Shown: piece by piece, positions 55,520 to 63,366 of the stretch | How the letters are laid out: the number at the start of each line of letters is the position of its first letter | Position numbering within the stretch: position 1 is the stretch's first letter | NCBI RefSeq assembly: GCF_002899825.2 | Contig: NZ_PPED02000004.1 | Coordinates: 588,481-652,480 of the forward strand | Source: Chryseobacterium phosphatilyticum | GTDB taxonomy: Bacteria > Bacteroidota > Bacteroidia > Flavobacteriales > Weeksellaceae | Direction of reading: 5' to 3' | Length of the DNA stretch: 64,000 bases | Position numbers and translations under genes: made by a program | The notes under the pieces: model-generated | The model's database searches: none | The model's input: only the letters and a program-made list of their open reading frames with translations | Told to the model about the DNA's origin: nothing

Positions 55520-58116
55520 TATTGTGGTTTAGCAGGAGCATTCGAATTATTAGGTTTTTTTGGTGCCTGCTGTTGATTATTATTTGGTTTTTGTCCCTGT
55601 TGATAACTTGGATCCAAAATCTGCGAATTGTTTGCTTCTCCCGGTTTTTGAGGAGAATTATTCATCATCTGGGAATTATTATTGAGCTGCTGATTCTGAT
55701 TCGGCTGATTTGGCATTCCGGGTTGTTGAGGTATAGTATTTCCCTTATTATCGGTTGCCTGGAAGCTAAGATCACTTTTCAGATAGTTGAGCATTTCCTT
55801 AGCCCTTATGCCTTCAGGTGTCTTTGAATAATTGAGGGCAATTTGCTCAAGCTGTAATATCATGACTTCTTTGCCACTGGATTTACCCGCATTGAAAGCA
55901 TTCAATAAATTAAGTTTAGGAACCAGTGCATCTTTCGGATACTTTTGAAGAACCTGATCTATTACCTGTATGCTTTCCCCGAATTTTTCCGATTCATATA
56001 ATGCATATGCTTTTTTATACTCATTTTCTACCTCTTCTGTTGATTTTACGAAAGAGTTATTCTTAGGATTTCTTGCAAACTCTGCATATGAAGTATAAGG
56101 ATAATCGGTTAAAAGAATTTGTTTGGCCCGCTCGGAAATTTGCGGGTTTTTCTCGTAGTTCATGGCAAAAATCTCATATAAAGCCTGAAGCATTACCTTT
56201 TCTTCCGGTTTTACATCTACAAGATCATATAACGTTTTTGTCGCCAGGGGAGTATTGGTAAAATAATTCTGATACATAATACCAAGCCCCAGAGAAGCCG
56301 TATCTCTATCCTTTTTTAACTGGCTCAGTTTTCCCTGATCTGTAGGAATCTGCTCAATATAAAAAGCCGGCTCAAAACGTCTTGGATTAGGAGCAGAAGT
56401 TACTCCCAAAGCTTCATTTTTCAGATCTTCAATAGACGCCATTTTTTTAGAATATCGCCAGTTATCCGAAAGCCCTCTTTCTCCCCAGATTTGTTTAAAC
56501 GAAGAAGTTCCTTTGCTTACCGTTCCGATATTACTGAAATAAAAACCTTTAGTGGTCACCCCAAAATCTTCGAATGAATTACCGCTTTTAGCAAAAAGGG
56601 AATTGGCATTGTAGTCTCCGGTATCAAAACCTTTGCTTCGTTCTGCACGTTTTCTTTCCAATTCTTCTTTTTCTTCTTTGGCTTTAAGTTTCGTAATGTA
56701 TTTGGCAAAGAAATCAGTTCTTTGGCTATCATTCATCTTAGCCAGAGAAAGAATACTATCATTCTTTTTGATCAGATAATAATTTTTTGATATTTTCTTG
56801 ATGTATTCGGACTGATCTTTCAATAGAATCTTAGACGGCTCATAGGTCATCACAACAAGTGCAGAATCATAGTAAGCACCGGCACCGATATAATCATTTT
56901 TCTCAAGGTAGCTTTTCCCGATTTCATAATAAGCCAATCCACGTATTTGCGGATCTGAAACCTTTTCAAATAAGGATTTTCTGAAGAAATCCTGTGCCTC
57001 GTCCTTTTTTCCTGCTTTATTGGCCATCAGTCCCAGAGCATAGTAAAACTCGTTTTTTCGGGAAGCATAAGTTCCTTTTTTGCTGATTCCCTCCAGATAA
57101 CTTTTTGCCCCATTATAATCCCCTTTTCCATTGAAAGTTTTCGCAATGGCAATTTGAGATTTTACTTCAAATTCAAAATCATTCGCATATTTGTAGGCAG
57201 CAGTATAGCTTTCTCTTGCTTTATCATTTTGTCCCAGGTTTTCTGCTACCTGGCCCCTCAGATACGCAATTCTACTTTTGAGTTTTCTATCAGAGTTCAG
57301 GTCAAAAGCCACATCAAGCTCTTTGGCTGCCTCTTCTTTTTTCCCTGCATCCAACAAGGATTCTGAATAGTAGATACTCAGTAGTTTTGCATAGCTTTTA
57401 TTGATATTTTCCCCTTTCAGTTTAGCAAAAGTTTCATGGGCTCTGTGATAATCTTTGATTTTATCAAAAGCAACTCCCTGGTATATTCTGGCCAATGGAA
57501 CTCTCTTATCATCTTTCATATGAGTGAAAACATAATTGAGGGCATCCAGTGCCTGAAGCGGCTTATTTTGATAAATTCTTGACTGCGCAAGGATGATATA
57601 AGCATCAAAGATTTGTTTATTCTTCTCTTCACCGTTTCTGGTAACTGAGTACTTATTAATTGCTTTCAGTGCCTTTGCTTCCGCAATTTCCAGAGTGGTG
57701 GCTCCTTTTGTTGGTCCCTGATCACCATTCTGACCTCCCGGGGCATTGTTGTTTTGGTTTTGGCCTGGCATCCCGGGAATATTAGGTATTCCAGAATTGC
57801 CTCTTCCTGACGGTTTGTTGGCAACTTCAGCCATCTTCATCGAATTCTCGGCAAAAGCTGTAGATTGTCCAAGATCACTTCCTAACGGTTGCTCTTCAAA
57901 GGTAAGAATAGAGATATAGGGAGCATAAAAATTATCTTTATGTCCTTTATCCCGGTTCGTAAACTCACTGTTTAACGCATCTTTAGCGTTAAAAAGAGTG
58001 TTGTAATATGTGGAAAATCCTTTCAGTAATTTGGATCGCTGCTCCGGCTTCTTTGTTTTCGTAGCACAAGAAGCAACAAGACATATGACCAGAAGGAACA
58101 AAATATTCTTTTTCAT
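55519..58116 (-). CDS. sprE: SprE/PorW-type lipoprotein of the type IX secretion and gliding system
   Basis: The 865-residue protein has a lipoprotein signal ending in LVASC (Cys17). The N-terminal block KGFSTYYNTLFNAKDALNSE matches SprE/PorW from memory. Many TPR-like helical repeats extend over about residues 170-700. A proline/glycine/asparagine-rich stretch lies at about 100-137, and a long Q/N/P-rich low-complexity tail over the last 75 residues. SprE and PorW are needed for type IX secretion in Flavobacterium and Porphyromonas. No other T9SS genes are in the window. It lies on the same strand as maf, 148 bases downstream. Confidence 0.8.
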   Translation of the reverse strand: MKKNILFLLVICLVASCATKTKKPEQRSKLLKGFSTYYNTLFNAKDALNSEFTNRDKGHKDNFYAPYISILTFEEQPLGSDLGQSTAFAENSMKMAEVANKPSGRGNSGIPNIPGMPGQNQNNNAPGGQNGDQGPTKGATTLEIAEAKALKAINKYSVTRNGEEKNKQIFDAYIILAQSRIYQNKPLQALDALNYVFTHMKDDKRVPLARIYQGVAFDKIKDYHRAHETFAKLKGENINKSYAKLLSIYYSESLLDAGKKEEAAKELDVAFDLNSDRKLKSRIAYLRGQVAENLGQNDKARESYTAAYKYANDFEFEVKSQIAIAKTFNGKGDYNGAKSYLEGISKKGTYASRKNEFYYALGLMANKAGKKDEAQDFFRKSLFEKVSDPQIRGLAYYEIGKSYLEKNDYIGAGAYYDSALVVMTYEPSKILLKDQSEYIKKISKNYYLIKKNDSILSLAKMNDSQRTDFFAKYITKLKAKEEKEELERKRAERSKGFDTGDYNANSLFAKSGNSFEDFGVTTKGFYFSNIGTVSKGTSSFKQIWGERGLSDNWRYSKKMASIEDLKNEALGVTSAPNPRRFEPAFYIEQIPTDQGKLSQLKKDRDTASLGLGIMYQNYFTNTPLATKTLYDLVDVKPEEKVMLQALYEIFAMNYEKNPQISERAKQILLTDYPYTSYAEFARNPKNNSFVKSTEEVENEYKKAYALYESEKFGESIQVIDQVLQKYPKDALVPKLNLLNAFNAGKSSGKEVMILQLEQIALNYSKTPEGIRAKEMLNYLKSDLSFQATDNKGNTIPQQPGMPNQPNQNQQLNNNSQMMNNSPQKPGEANNSQILDPSYQQGQKPNNNQQQAPKKPNNSNAPAKPQ

Positions 58117-58264
58117 TATTCAATATAACTGGCTAATCTGCTTTTTATTATCAGCAGTTTGATGATTTTGTAAAAATAATAAAATTTTATAATGAATAAT
58201 ATTTATATTTCTTCCGGAAATATTTATAAATTTTCATAATGTTCATGAACAGCCTCCATGATGT

Positions 58265-58828
58265 TTAAACCGCAGAAATTTCCTTCAGAATTTTGTAGAC
58301 AATATGAGTGGGAAGACCCATGATAGTATAAAAACTCCCGGACATTTGGGTGATTTTAGCCATTCCCAACCATTCCTGAATGCCATAGCTTCCTGCTTTA
58401 TCAAAAGGCTTATAGTTTTCAATATAAAAAGCTATTTCATCGTCGGTTATTTCATCAAATGTTACCTCTGCAACATCTGTTTCTGTATAGGTTGTATACT
58501 GGGTTTTTATAGTAATTCCGGTATAGACCTGATGCGTTCTTCCGGAAAGACTGCGGAGCATATTTTGGGCATCAACCTGATCTTCGGGTTTTCCAAGTAT
58601 TTGGTTATCAATAGCTACAACGGTATCTGCAGTTAATAAAACCTCGTCCTCCGTCAAAACTCTGAAAGTATCTGCCTTTAATTCTGATAAATAAGCCGCG
58701 GCTGATTCGATTTTGATATGTGCCGGGAGAAGCTCTTCGCAGTCAATTTTTACTACTTCAAAATCAAAACCAAGTCCTGAAAGAAGTTCCTTTCTCCTTG
58801 GTGATTGCGATGCTAAAAGTAATTTCAT
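58265..58828 (-). CDS. maf: Maf-family nucleoside triphosphate pyrophosphatase
   Basis: The 187-residue enzyme hydrolyses non-canonical or excess nucleotides (dTTP/UTP in the YhdE type) to monophosphates. ASQSPRRKELL (residues 6-16), the catalytic ADTVVAIDNQILGKP and SGRTHQVYTG are in family order. It starts 2 bases before the KdsC-like gene ends its own frame, in one tight operon. Confidence 0.93.
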   Translation of the reverse strand: MKLLLASQSPRRKELLSGLGFDFEVVKIDCEELLPAHIKIESAAAYLSELKADTFRVLTEDEVLLTADTVVAIDNQILGKPEDQVDAQNMLRSLSGRTHQVYTGITIKTQYTTYTETDVAEVTFDEITDDEIAFYIENYKPFDKAGSYGIQEWLGMAKITQMSGSFYTIMGLPTHIVYKILKEISAV

Positions 58829-58830
58829 AA

Positions 58831-59349
58831 TTATACAGATTGAGTATTATCATCGTGCCAGTTTCCCTGAACTTTCATTACCTGCTCAATGACGTCACGT
58901 ACAGCGCCGGTTCCCCCTTTTTTAGGAGAAATATAATGAGAAATTCCTTTTACTTCAGGGACCGCGTTTTCCGGGCATGCCGCAATCGCAGAGTTTTCCA
59001 TAATGTGGATATCCGGAAGATCATCTCCCATTGTCAGAATCTCCTCGTTTTTAAGATTGTATTTCTTCTTAAAATCTTCAAAATCTTTAAGCTTATTATG
59101 AGATTTCGGATAGTAATCCTGGATTCCGAGGTAATTGATTCTGTGCTTTACCATTTCATCATTTCCACCGGTAATAACGCCTATTAAATAATTGTTTTTT
59201 AATGCTTTAACTACTGCATAGCCATCCAGTACATTCATAACTCTACACATGTTTCCTCCGGGCATCAGATAAACACTGCCGTCTGTGAAAACTCCGTCCA
59301 CATCAAATACAAATGCTTTGATATCTTTTAATTTCTCTTTATAGCTCAT
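58831..59349 (-). CDS. kdsC: KdsC-like HAD phosphatase (KDO 8-phosphate phosphatase)
   Basis: The 172-residue HAD hydrolase shows FDVDGVFTDG (nucleophile Asp, residues 16-25), GVITGGNDEM, LTMGDDLPD and CPENAVPEVK, matching KdsC-type phosphatases. It would release phosphate from KDO-8-phosphate in lipid A/core synthesis. Other small HADs (YrbI) share this layout, so the substrate is a family inference. It overlaps the upstream DUF2520 gene by 11 bases. Confidence 0.87.
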   Translation of the reverse strand: MSYKEKLKDIKAFVFDVDGVFTDGSVYLMPGGNMCRVMNVLDGYAVVKALKNNYLIGVITGGNDEMVKHRINYLGIQDYYPKSHNKLKDFEDFKKKYNLKNEEILTMGDDLPDIHIMENSAIAACPENAVPEVKGISHYISPKKGGTGAVRDVIEQVMKVQGNWHDDNTQSV

Positions 59350-60088
59350 ACATTTTTTGAATAGAATGATTCATTGTTTTATAAATATCAAGACTTTCGT
59401 CTTTTAATAGCTGCTCGTGTAATTGTAAAACTCTTATGTCATTTCTTACTGCAGGTCCGGTTTGTGCCAGCTTAGGCTCAATTTCATGAATTTTCCCGAC
59501 CGTTTCATCAATCAGGGGTAAAAAATAATGGAAAGGAATGTTCTGGGAATCAGAAATTTCTTTGGCTCTTGAAAAAAGATGATTTACAAAATTGCAGGCA
59601 AAAACGGCAGTCAGATGAATATATTTTCTTTTTTCATGATTGCTTTTCATTACATTTTCTGAAATTTGAGAGGCAAGATCAAATAATATTTTTTGATCCT
59701 CCTCATTTTCAGTTTCAATGAAAAACGGAATTTTTTCATATTCCAGTTCTTTTGATTTTGAAAATGTCTGTAATGGATAAAAACTTGATTTTCTGTATTC
59801 TCCCGCTAAAGCTTCTTTGGGAAGGGAGCCTGAAGTATGGGCAACCAGACAGTCTTTTTTTGTAATGATTTTAGAAACTTCCTCTACAGAATTATCACTT
59901 ACGCAGATAATATACAGATCTGCATCTTTCAGGGTTTCTGTGGAATAAGGAATGTTTATTTCTTTAGAAATAGTGCTCAATTCTTTTTCGTTCCTGCCAA
60001 AAATCTGGGCTAAAGGAATACCTTTCATTGTAAAAGCTTTAGCCATATGATAGGCTACATTTCCGGAACCGATAATTACAGTTTGCAT
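59339..60088 (-). CDS. Rossmann-fold DUF2520 protein
   Basis: The 249-residue protein begins with an NAD(P)-binding GSGNVAYHMAKAF (residues 7-19). It then shows IICVSDNSVEEV and AHTSGSLPKEAL, and the C-terminal helical DUF2520 part has HLTAVFACNFVNHL. It resembles pyrroline-carboxylate-reductase/6-phosphogluconate-type dehydrogenases, but its substrate is unknown. It heads the operon with kdsC and maf. A TAnnTTTG box (TATATTTG, 60100-60093 on the minus strand) would give an almost leaderless transcript. Confidence 0.83.
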   Translation of the reverse strand: MQTVIIGSGNVAYHMAKAFTMKGIPLAQIFGRNEKELSTISKEINIPYSTETLKDADLYIICVSDNSVEEVSKIITKKDCLVAHTSGSLPKEALAGEYRKSSFYPLQTFSKSKELEYEKIPFFIETENEEDQKILFDLASQISENVMKSNHEKRKYIHLTAVFACNFVNHLFSRAKEISDSQNIPFHYFLPLIDETVGKIHEIEPKLAQTGPAVRNDIRVLQLHEQLLKDESLDIYKTMNHSIQKMYEL

Positions 60089-60122
60089 CTAACAAATATA
60101 AGATTTTAAGTCGAGTTTTAAA

Positions 60123-60152
60123 AAGGAAGCCCAGAGAAACGACCCGGGCTTT
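60123..60152. other. Hairpin between divergent genes
   Basis: AAGCCC and GGGCTT form a 6-bp stem across a long loop, then a short T-run on the plus strand. It lies upstream of both neighbouring genes, so it cannot be the end of either transcript as annotated. Confidence 0.35.
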
Positions 60153-60235
60153 TACATAGGCACGTTTATTGCGTAAGTGTCTGATATTATTTTGATATTT
60201 AAACTAAAAAATGATTAAATAATTTAACTTTCAAT

Positions 60236-60243
60236 TACTTTTG
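60236..60243 (+). promoter_or_regulatory. Possible -7 box of the sigma-factor operon
   Basis: TACTTTTG fits TAnnTTTG and would give a leader of about 20 bases. No TTG partner is seen at the usual distance. Confidence 0.42.
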
Positions 60244-60268
60244 TAATCTAAAACAGTGACAGGCACCT

Positions 60269-60820
60269 ATGAAGATTAAGGACACGGAAATAATTTCGTT
60301 GATGCAGAATCCACGGACCCAGGATAAAGGTGTCCGTGCCTTGATGGATGCCTATCAAAGTAGATTGTACTGGCACATAAGAAGAATTATCGTAGACGGA
60401 GATCTTGCTCAGGATACCCTGCAGGAGACTTTTATAAAAGCTTATCAGAATTTTCATCAGTTTAAAAATGATAGTCAGTTGTATACCTGGCTGTATAGAA
60501 TCGCTACCAATGAAGCTTTACAGCAGGTCAACAAAATGAATAAAATGAAAAAGACGGATGAAGATGCAGAGTATCATATGCAAAATCTTGTAGCCGATAA
60601 TACAGAAGGAAACGCCGAGGAAATACAGGTTTTGTTGCAAAATGCAATACAAAGCCTGCCGGAAAAGCAAAAACTTGTATTTATGATGAGGTATTATGAT
60701 GATTTACCCTACGAAGAGATATCTAAAATTGTAGATATGTCTGTAGGCACACTAAAAACTAATTATCATTATGCCAAACAGAAAATTGAAGAGTATATTA
60801 AAGAAAATTACGAAAGATAA
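60269..60820 (+). CDS. ECF-type RNA polymerase sigma factor
   Basis: The 183-residue protein has region 2 (AYQSRLYWHIRRIIVDGDLAQDTLQETFIKAYQNFHQF, here split over residues 29-68) and a WLYRIATNEAL segment. Region 4 (LPEKQKLVFMMRYYDDLPYEEISKIVDMSVGTLKTN, about 130-165) has a helix-turn-helix. It probably transcribes a stress or envelope regulon. It is followed after 17 bases by a single-helix protein in the anti-sigma position and then by a secreted small protein. Confidence 0.9.
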   Translation: MKIKDTEIISLMQNPRTQDKGVRALMDAYQSRLYWHIRRIIVDGDLAQDTLQETFIKAYQNFHQFKNDSQLYTWLYRIATNEALQQVNKMNKMKKTDEDAEYHMQNLVADNTEGNAEEIQVLLQNAIQSLPEKQKLVFMMRYYDDLPYEEISKIVDMSVGTLKTNYHYAKQKIEEYIKENYER

Positions 60821-60837
60821 TTTTTGACAAAACAAAG

Positions 60838-61383
60838 ATGAAAGAGTTCAACATAGAAAAACTAGAGCGTAAGAACATTTACACAGTTCCTGATAATTTG
60901 TTTGATAATATTCAGGATAAGGTTATGAACGATATAAAGACAAGTAAAAAAGCACCTGTCTTTAAGCTAAACTGGATGTATGCCGCAGCGGCATCACTGG
61001 CGTTGATCTTTGGTGCAACTTATGTTTTCAATTCCGATAATAACAGCCCGGTGGAAGAGAATCTGAACTCTAAAACTACCTATGCCGTTAATAAAGGCGA
61101 ACCTAGAAACGAAAGCGAAATAGCCTATGAAACTTTAAAATCTGATTTAACTTCTGTTGAAAATAGCAATCAAACAATTGAAAATCAGAAAAATAATTCT
61201 ACATATGCCGTTAAAGACGGAAATGGAGATGAAAAAACAACAGGATCGTCCACATCGGTGAAAACTGTTACAAAAAAAGAAGAAACCCAAATGAATGATT
61301 ATCTGGATTCATTTTCAAATTCTGAAATTTCAGAATTGGCAAGCAACTCGACTCAGGATGTTTATTTGGATTTATATAATTAA
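60838..61383 (+). CDS. Single-helix membrane protein, probable anti-sigma factor
   Basis: In this 181-residue protein a cytoplasmic N-terminus of about 45 residues precedes one transmembrane helix (YAAAASLALIFGATYVF, about 48-64). A Ser/Asn/Lys-rich periplasmic tail follows. Encoded directly behind an ECF sigma factor, it is in the place and has the layout of anti-sigma factors. No zinc anti-sigma motif is seen, so the assignment rests on context. Confidence 0.6.
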   Translation: MKEFNIEKLERKNIYTVPDNLFDNIQDKVMNDIKTSKKAPVFKLNWMYAAAASLALIFGATYVFNSDNNSPVEENLNSKTTYAVNKGEPRNESEIAYETLKSDLTSVENSNQTIENQKNNSTYAVKDGNGDEKTTGSSTSVKTVTKKEETQMNDYLDSFSNSEISELASNSTQDVYLDLYN

Positions 61384-61392
61384 TAAAGAAAG

Positions 61393-61902
61393 ATGAAAAA
61401 GATAATATTGACGTTTTTTATTATTTATGGTTTTGGGCTGAATGCTCAGAGATCTGACTATGACTGGAAAAAGATGGATCCCAAACAAAGAAAAGAGGTC
61501 ATCAATAACCTTTCTCCGGAAGAAAGAAAAGATCTTCTTAAGAAGTTCAGAAATAATATGATCATGGATAATCTGAACATTGATCAGAGCGATAAAGCAG
61601 AATTTACACAGCTTTATAACGAATATCTGGAAAGTCAGAAGCAGATAAAAAGTCAGTTTGACCTGAAATCTGATCCTGAAAAATTATCAGATGAAGAAGC
61701 TAAAGAGAAATTGCAACAAAGTTTTGATTTAGGGCAGAAATTATTAGATAACAGGAAGAGATATGCAGATAAAATGCAACAGGTAATACCCTGTCAAAAA
61801 GTTCTGAAATTGTTTCAATCTGAAGGGATGATGAGAGATAAAATGAATGAAAGAAAACCTCACGGAAGTTACAATACTCAGGGGCCTAGACAAAGCCCAT
61901 AA
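61393..61902 (+). CDS. Secreted small helical protein, third gene of the sigma operon
   Basis: The 169-residue protein has a signal peptide (LTFFIIYGFGLNAQ). A charged, helix-forming body has NLSPEERKDLLKKF and later DLGQKLLDNRKRYADKMQQVI. It resembles Spy/CpxP-like periplasmic sensors in size and helical character, but no LTxxQ motif is clear. Position in the operon suggests a periplasmic input or target of the sigma system. Confidence 0.6.
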   Translation: MKKIILTFFIIYGFGLNAQRSDYDWKKMDPKQRKEVINNLSPEERKDLLKKFRNNMIMDNLNIDQSDKAEFTQLYNEYLESQKQIKSQFDLKSDPEKLSDEEAKEKLQQSFDLGQKLLDNRKRYADKMQQVIPCQKVLKLFQSEGMMRDKMNERKPHGSYNTQGPRQSP

Positions 61903-61924
61903 TAGTTTATTTTTTTAATGTTGG

Positions 61925-61965
61925 ACGGCTCTCACAGAATTTTCTGTGAGAGCCGTTTAATTTTT
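61925..61965 (+). terminator. Terminator of the sigma-factor operon
   Basis: ACGGCTCTCACAGAA (61925-61939) pairs perfectly with TTCTGTGAGAGCCGT (61942-61956), loop TT, followed by a T-rich run. Confidence 0.9.
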
Positions 61966-62001
61966 ACAACAAAAAAATTACTTTTACAGGAAAGTTTACA
62001 T

Positions 62002-63021
62002 ATGAAAAAAACTCTTTTCTTTTTATTGTTTTCGGTAGTATTATTGGGTCAGAAAATAGAAACTATTGATCTTTCGAAATCTATTAAAGACGGTAAAAAC
62101 TCTATCAAAAGCTTCACGGTGATCGATCAAAGAGCAGAGCAGGAGGTTGGAATGGTCATGTCTCATCAGGATGAGGTAAAAATCAGGTTTGAAAATGAGG
62201 CCGGCAAAGACATAAAAGATTGGTTTTATAAATACAATACAGTAAGAGGGAATAATGATATGGTTCTTTTGCTGGAAAAATTAAATATTTCAGAAGATAA
62301 AAAAGAAAAATACTCTATCGGCAGGTTGGAATTAAAGGCAAGTACTTTCATTAAGAAAGAAGATGGCTATCATTTTATGGATAGAAAAGATACAATAGTT
62401 ACGGTTTCATCACGTACAACACCTTATATAGGACAAAATTTAGCAAGAAAGACGACTTTGATTCTTACGGATCTGTTTAAAGAATCCTATAAAGCAACAC
62501 CCTGGGAAATTAGTATTGCAGAAATCGATCTGCCGAACTATACTGCTGTATTAAAAGAAAAACTTAGTATTTTAAAAGCAGACGAATTAAAAGACGGGGT
62601 TTACAAAGACTATTATAGCTTTTTTACCCACAATCCTGAGCCCGGGTTTATTTTGCAGACGAATGATAAAGGCATTGTTACGAAAGCGGTAAAAGGAGAG
62701 GAAAAAAAGGCAATCAGAAATTTTTATGCTTTCGTCCACAACGGGATGGCCTTTAAAAATATCCCGGTAGGCTATACAGAGATTTTCAAAAATGAAAACG
62801 GTGTTTTTATTGAAGTAACAAAATCTGATTTGTTCCCTGAAGCTTCTGCAAGTGGAGTCACGATCGGTGCAGCGGCAGGAGGTTTGGTTGGAGGCATTAT
62901 TGGTGCAGTTATAGACGTAAGTTTATCAAATAAAAAGAAGAGTACCTTAGGACCCAAAGTGTATCTCGATCCTTTTACCGGCAATTATATCTTACCTGAA
63001 GACTTTGATAAAACAAAATAA
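62002..63021 (+). CDS. Secreted or membrane-anchored protein of unknown function with glycine-zipper segment
   Basis: The start is set at MKKTLFFLLF (62002). An in-frame upstream ATG at 61918 would place the preceding terminator inside the gene. The 339-residue protein has a signal peptide (LLFSVVLLGQ). The soluble body has no motif I recognise. Near the C-terminus a Gly/Ala-rich hydrophobic run (GAAAGGLVGGIIGAVI, about residues 290-305) resembles glycine-zipper membrane segments. A charged tail follows. Function unknown. Confidence 0.65.
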   Translation: MKKTLFFLLFSVVLLGQKIETIDLSKSIKDGKNSIKSFTVIDQRAEQEVGMVMSHQDEVKIRFENEAGKDIKDWFYKYNTVRGNNDMVLLLEKLNISEDKKEKYSIGRLELKASTFIKKEDGYHFMDRKDTIVTVSSRTTPYIGQNLARKTTLILTDLFKESYKATPWEISIAEIDLPNYTAVLKEKLSILKADELKDGVYKDYYSFFTHNPEPGFILQTNDKGIVTKAVKGEEKKAIRNFYAFVHNGMAFKNIPVGYTEIFKNENGVFIEVTKSDLFPEASASGVTIGAAAGGLVGGIIGAVIDVSLSNKKKSTLGPKVYLDPFTGNYILPEDFDKTK

Positions 63022-63059
63022 GATGATTTCAGGATAAGTTCTTCCGACATAAGCAGTTT

Positions 63060-63199
63060 AGAAGCCGGGAGTTGAAAAAAGGGATTGTGAAGATCAAAGA
63101 ACAACTATTTATCTGTATCAAGATAAAATTAATTGTATCACCGATGTCAGTAATGATAGCTGAAAATAACTTCCAGCCTCTTTCTTCCAGCTTCCAACC
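63060..63199. repeat. Candidate small repeat element with inverted heptad ends
   Basis: The right end has heptads in register: TTCCAGC (63171-63177), CTCTTTC, TTCCAGC (63185-63191), TTCCAAC (63192-63198). The left end, GAAGCCGGGAGTTG from 63061, resembles the reverse complement of this tract. This looks like a palindromic non-autonomous repeat. No copy elsewhere in the window was found by eye. Confidence 0.4.
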
Positions 63200-63339
63200 T
63201 TTTATACTCAACTTTCTTAACCCGGGTTCAGGTTAAATAATATCTTTAAAAAAGAGAAAAATTTTGTTTCTTTTCTTATTGTTATCTGTGTTTCAGTTAA
63301 AAGAAAAAATTAAGAATGAAAAATTCTCTTGCATTTTCT

Positions 63340-63347
63340 TATCTTTG
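63340..63347 (+). promoter_or_regulatory. Probable lepA -7 box
   Basis: TATCTTTG fits TAnnTTTG with a leader of about 13 bases. No TTG box at standard distance. Confidence 0.45.
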
Positions 63348-63366
63348 CAAATTACAAGATTCTTAA

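Larger units (their letters stand above)
63022..63366. other. Intergenic region before lepA (345 bp)
   Basis: No gene is seen. It holds a candidate small repeat element (63060-63199) with 7-base periodic ends and a -7 box for lepA. Confidence 0.6.

Noticed and set aside
61918..62001. Upstream start for the 62002-63021 gene
   Set aside because: It would place a perfect terminator hairpin inside the coding sequence and lengthen the protein before a clear signal peptide.
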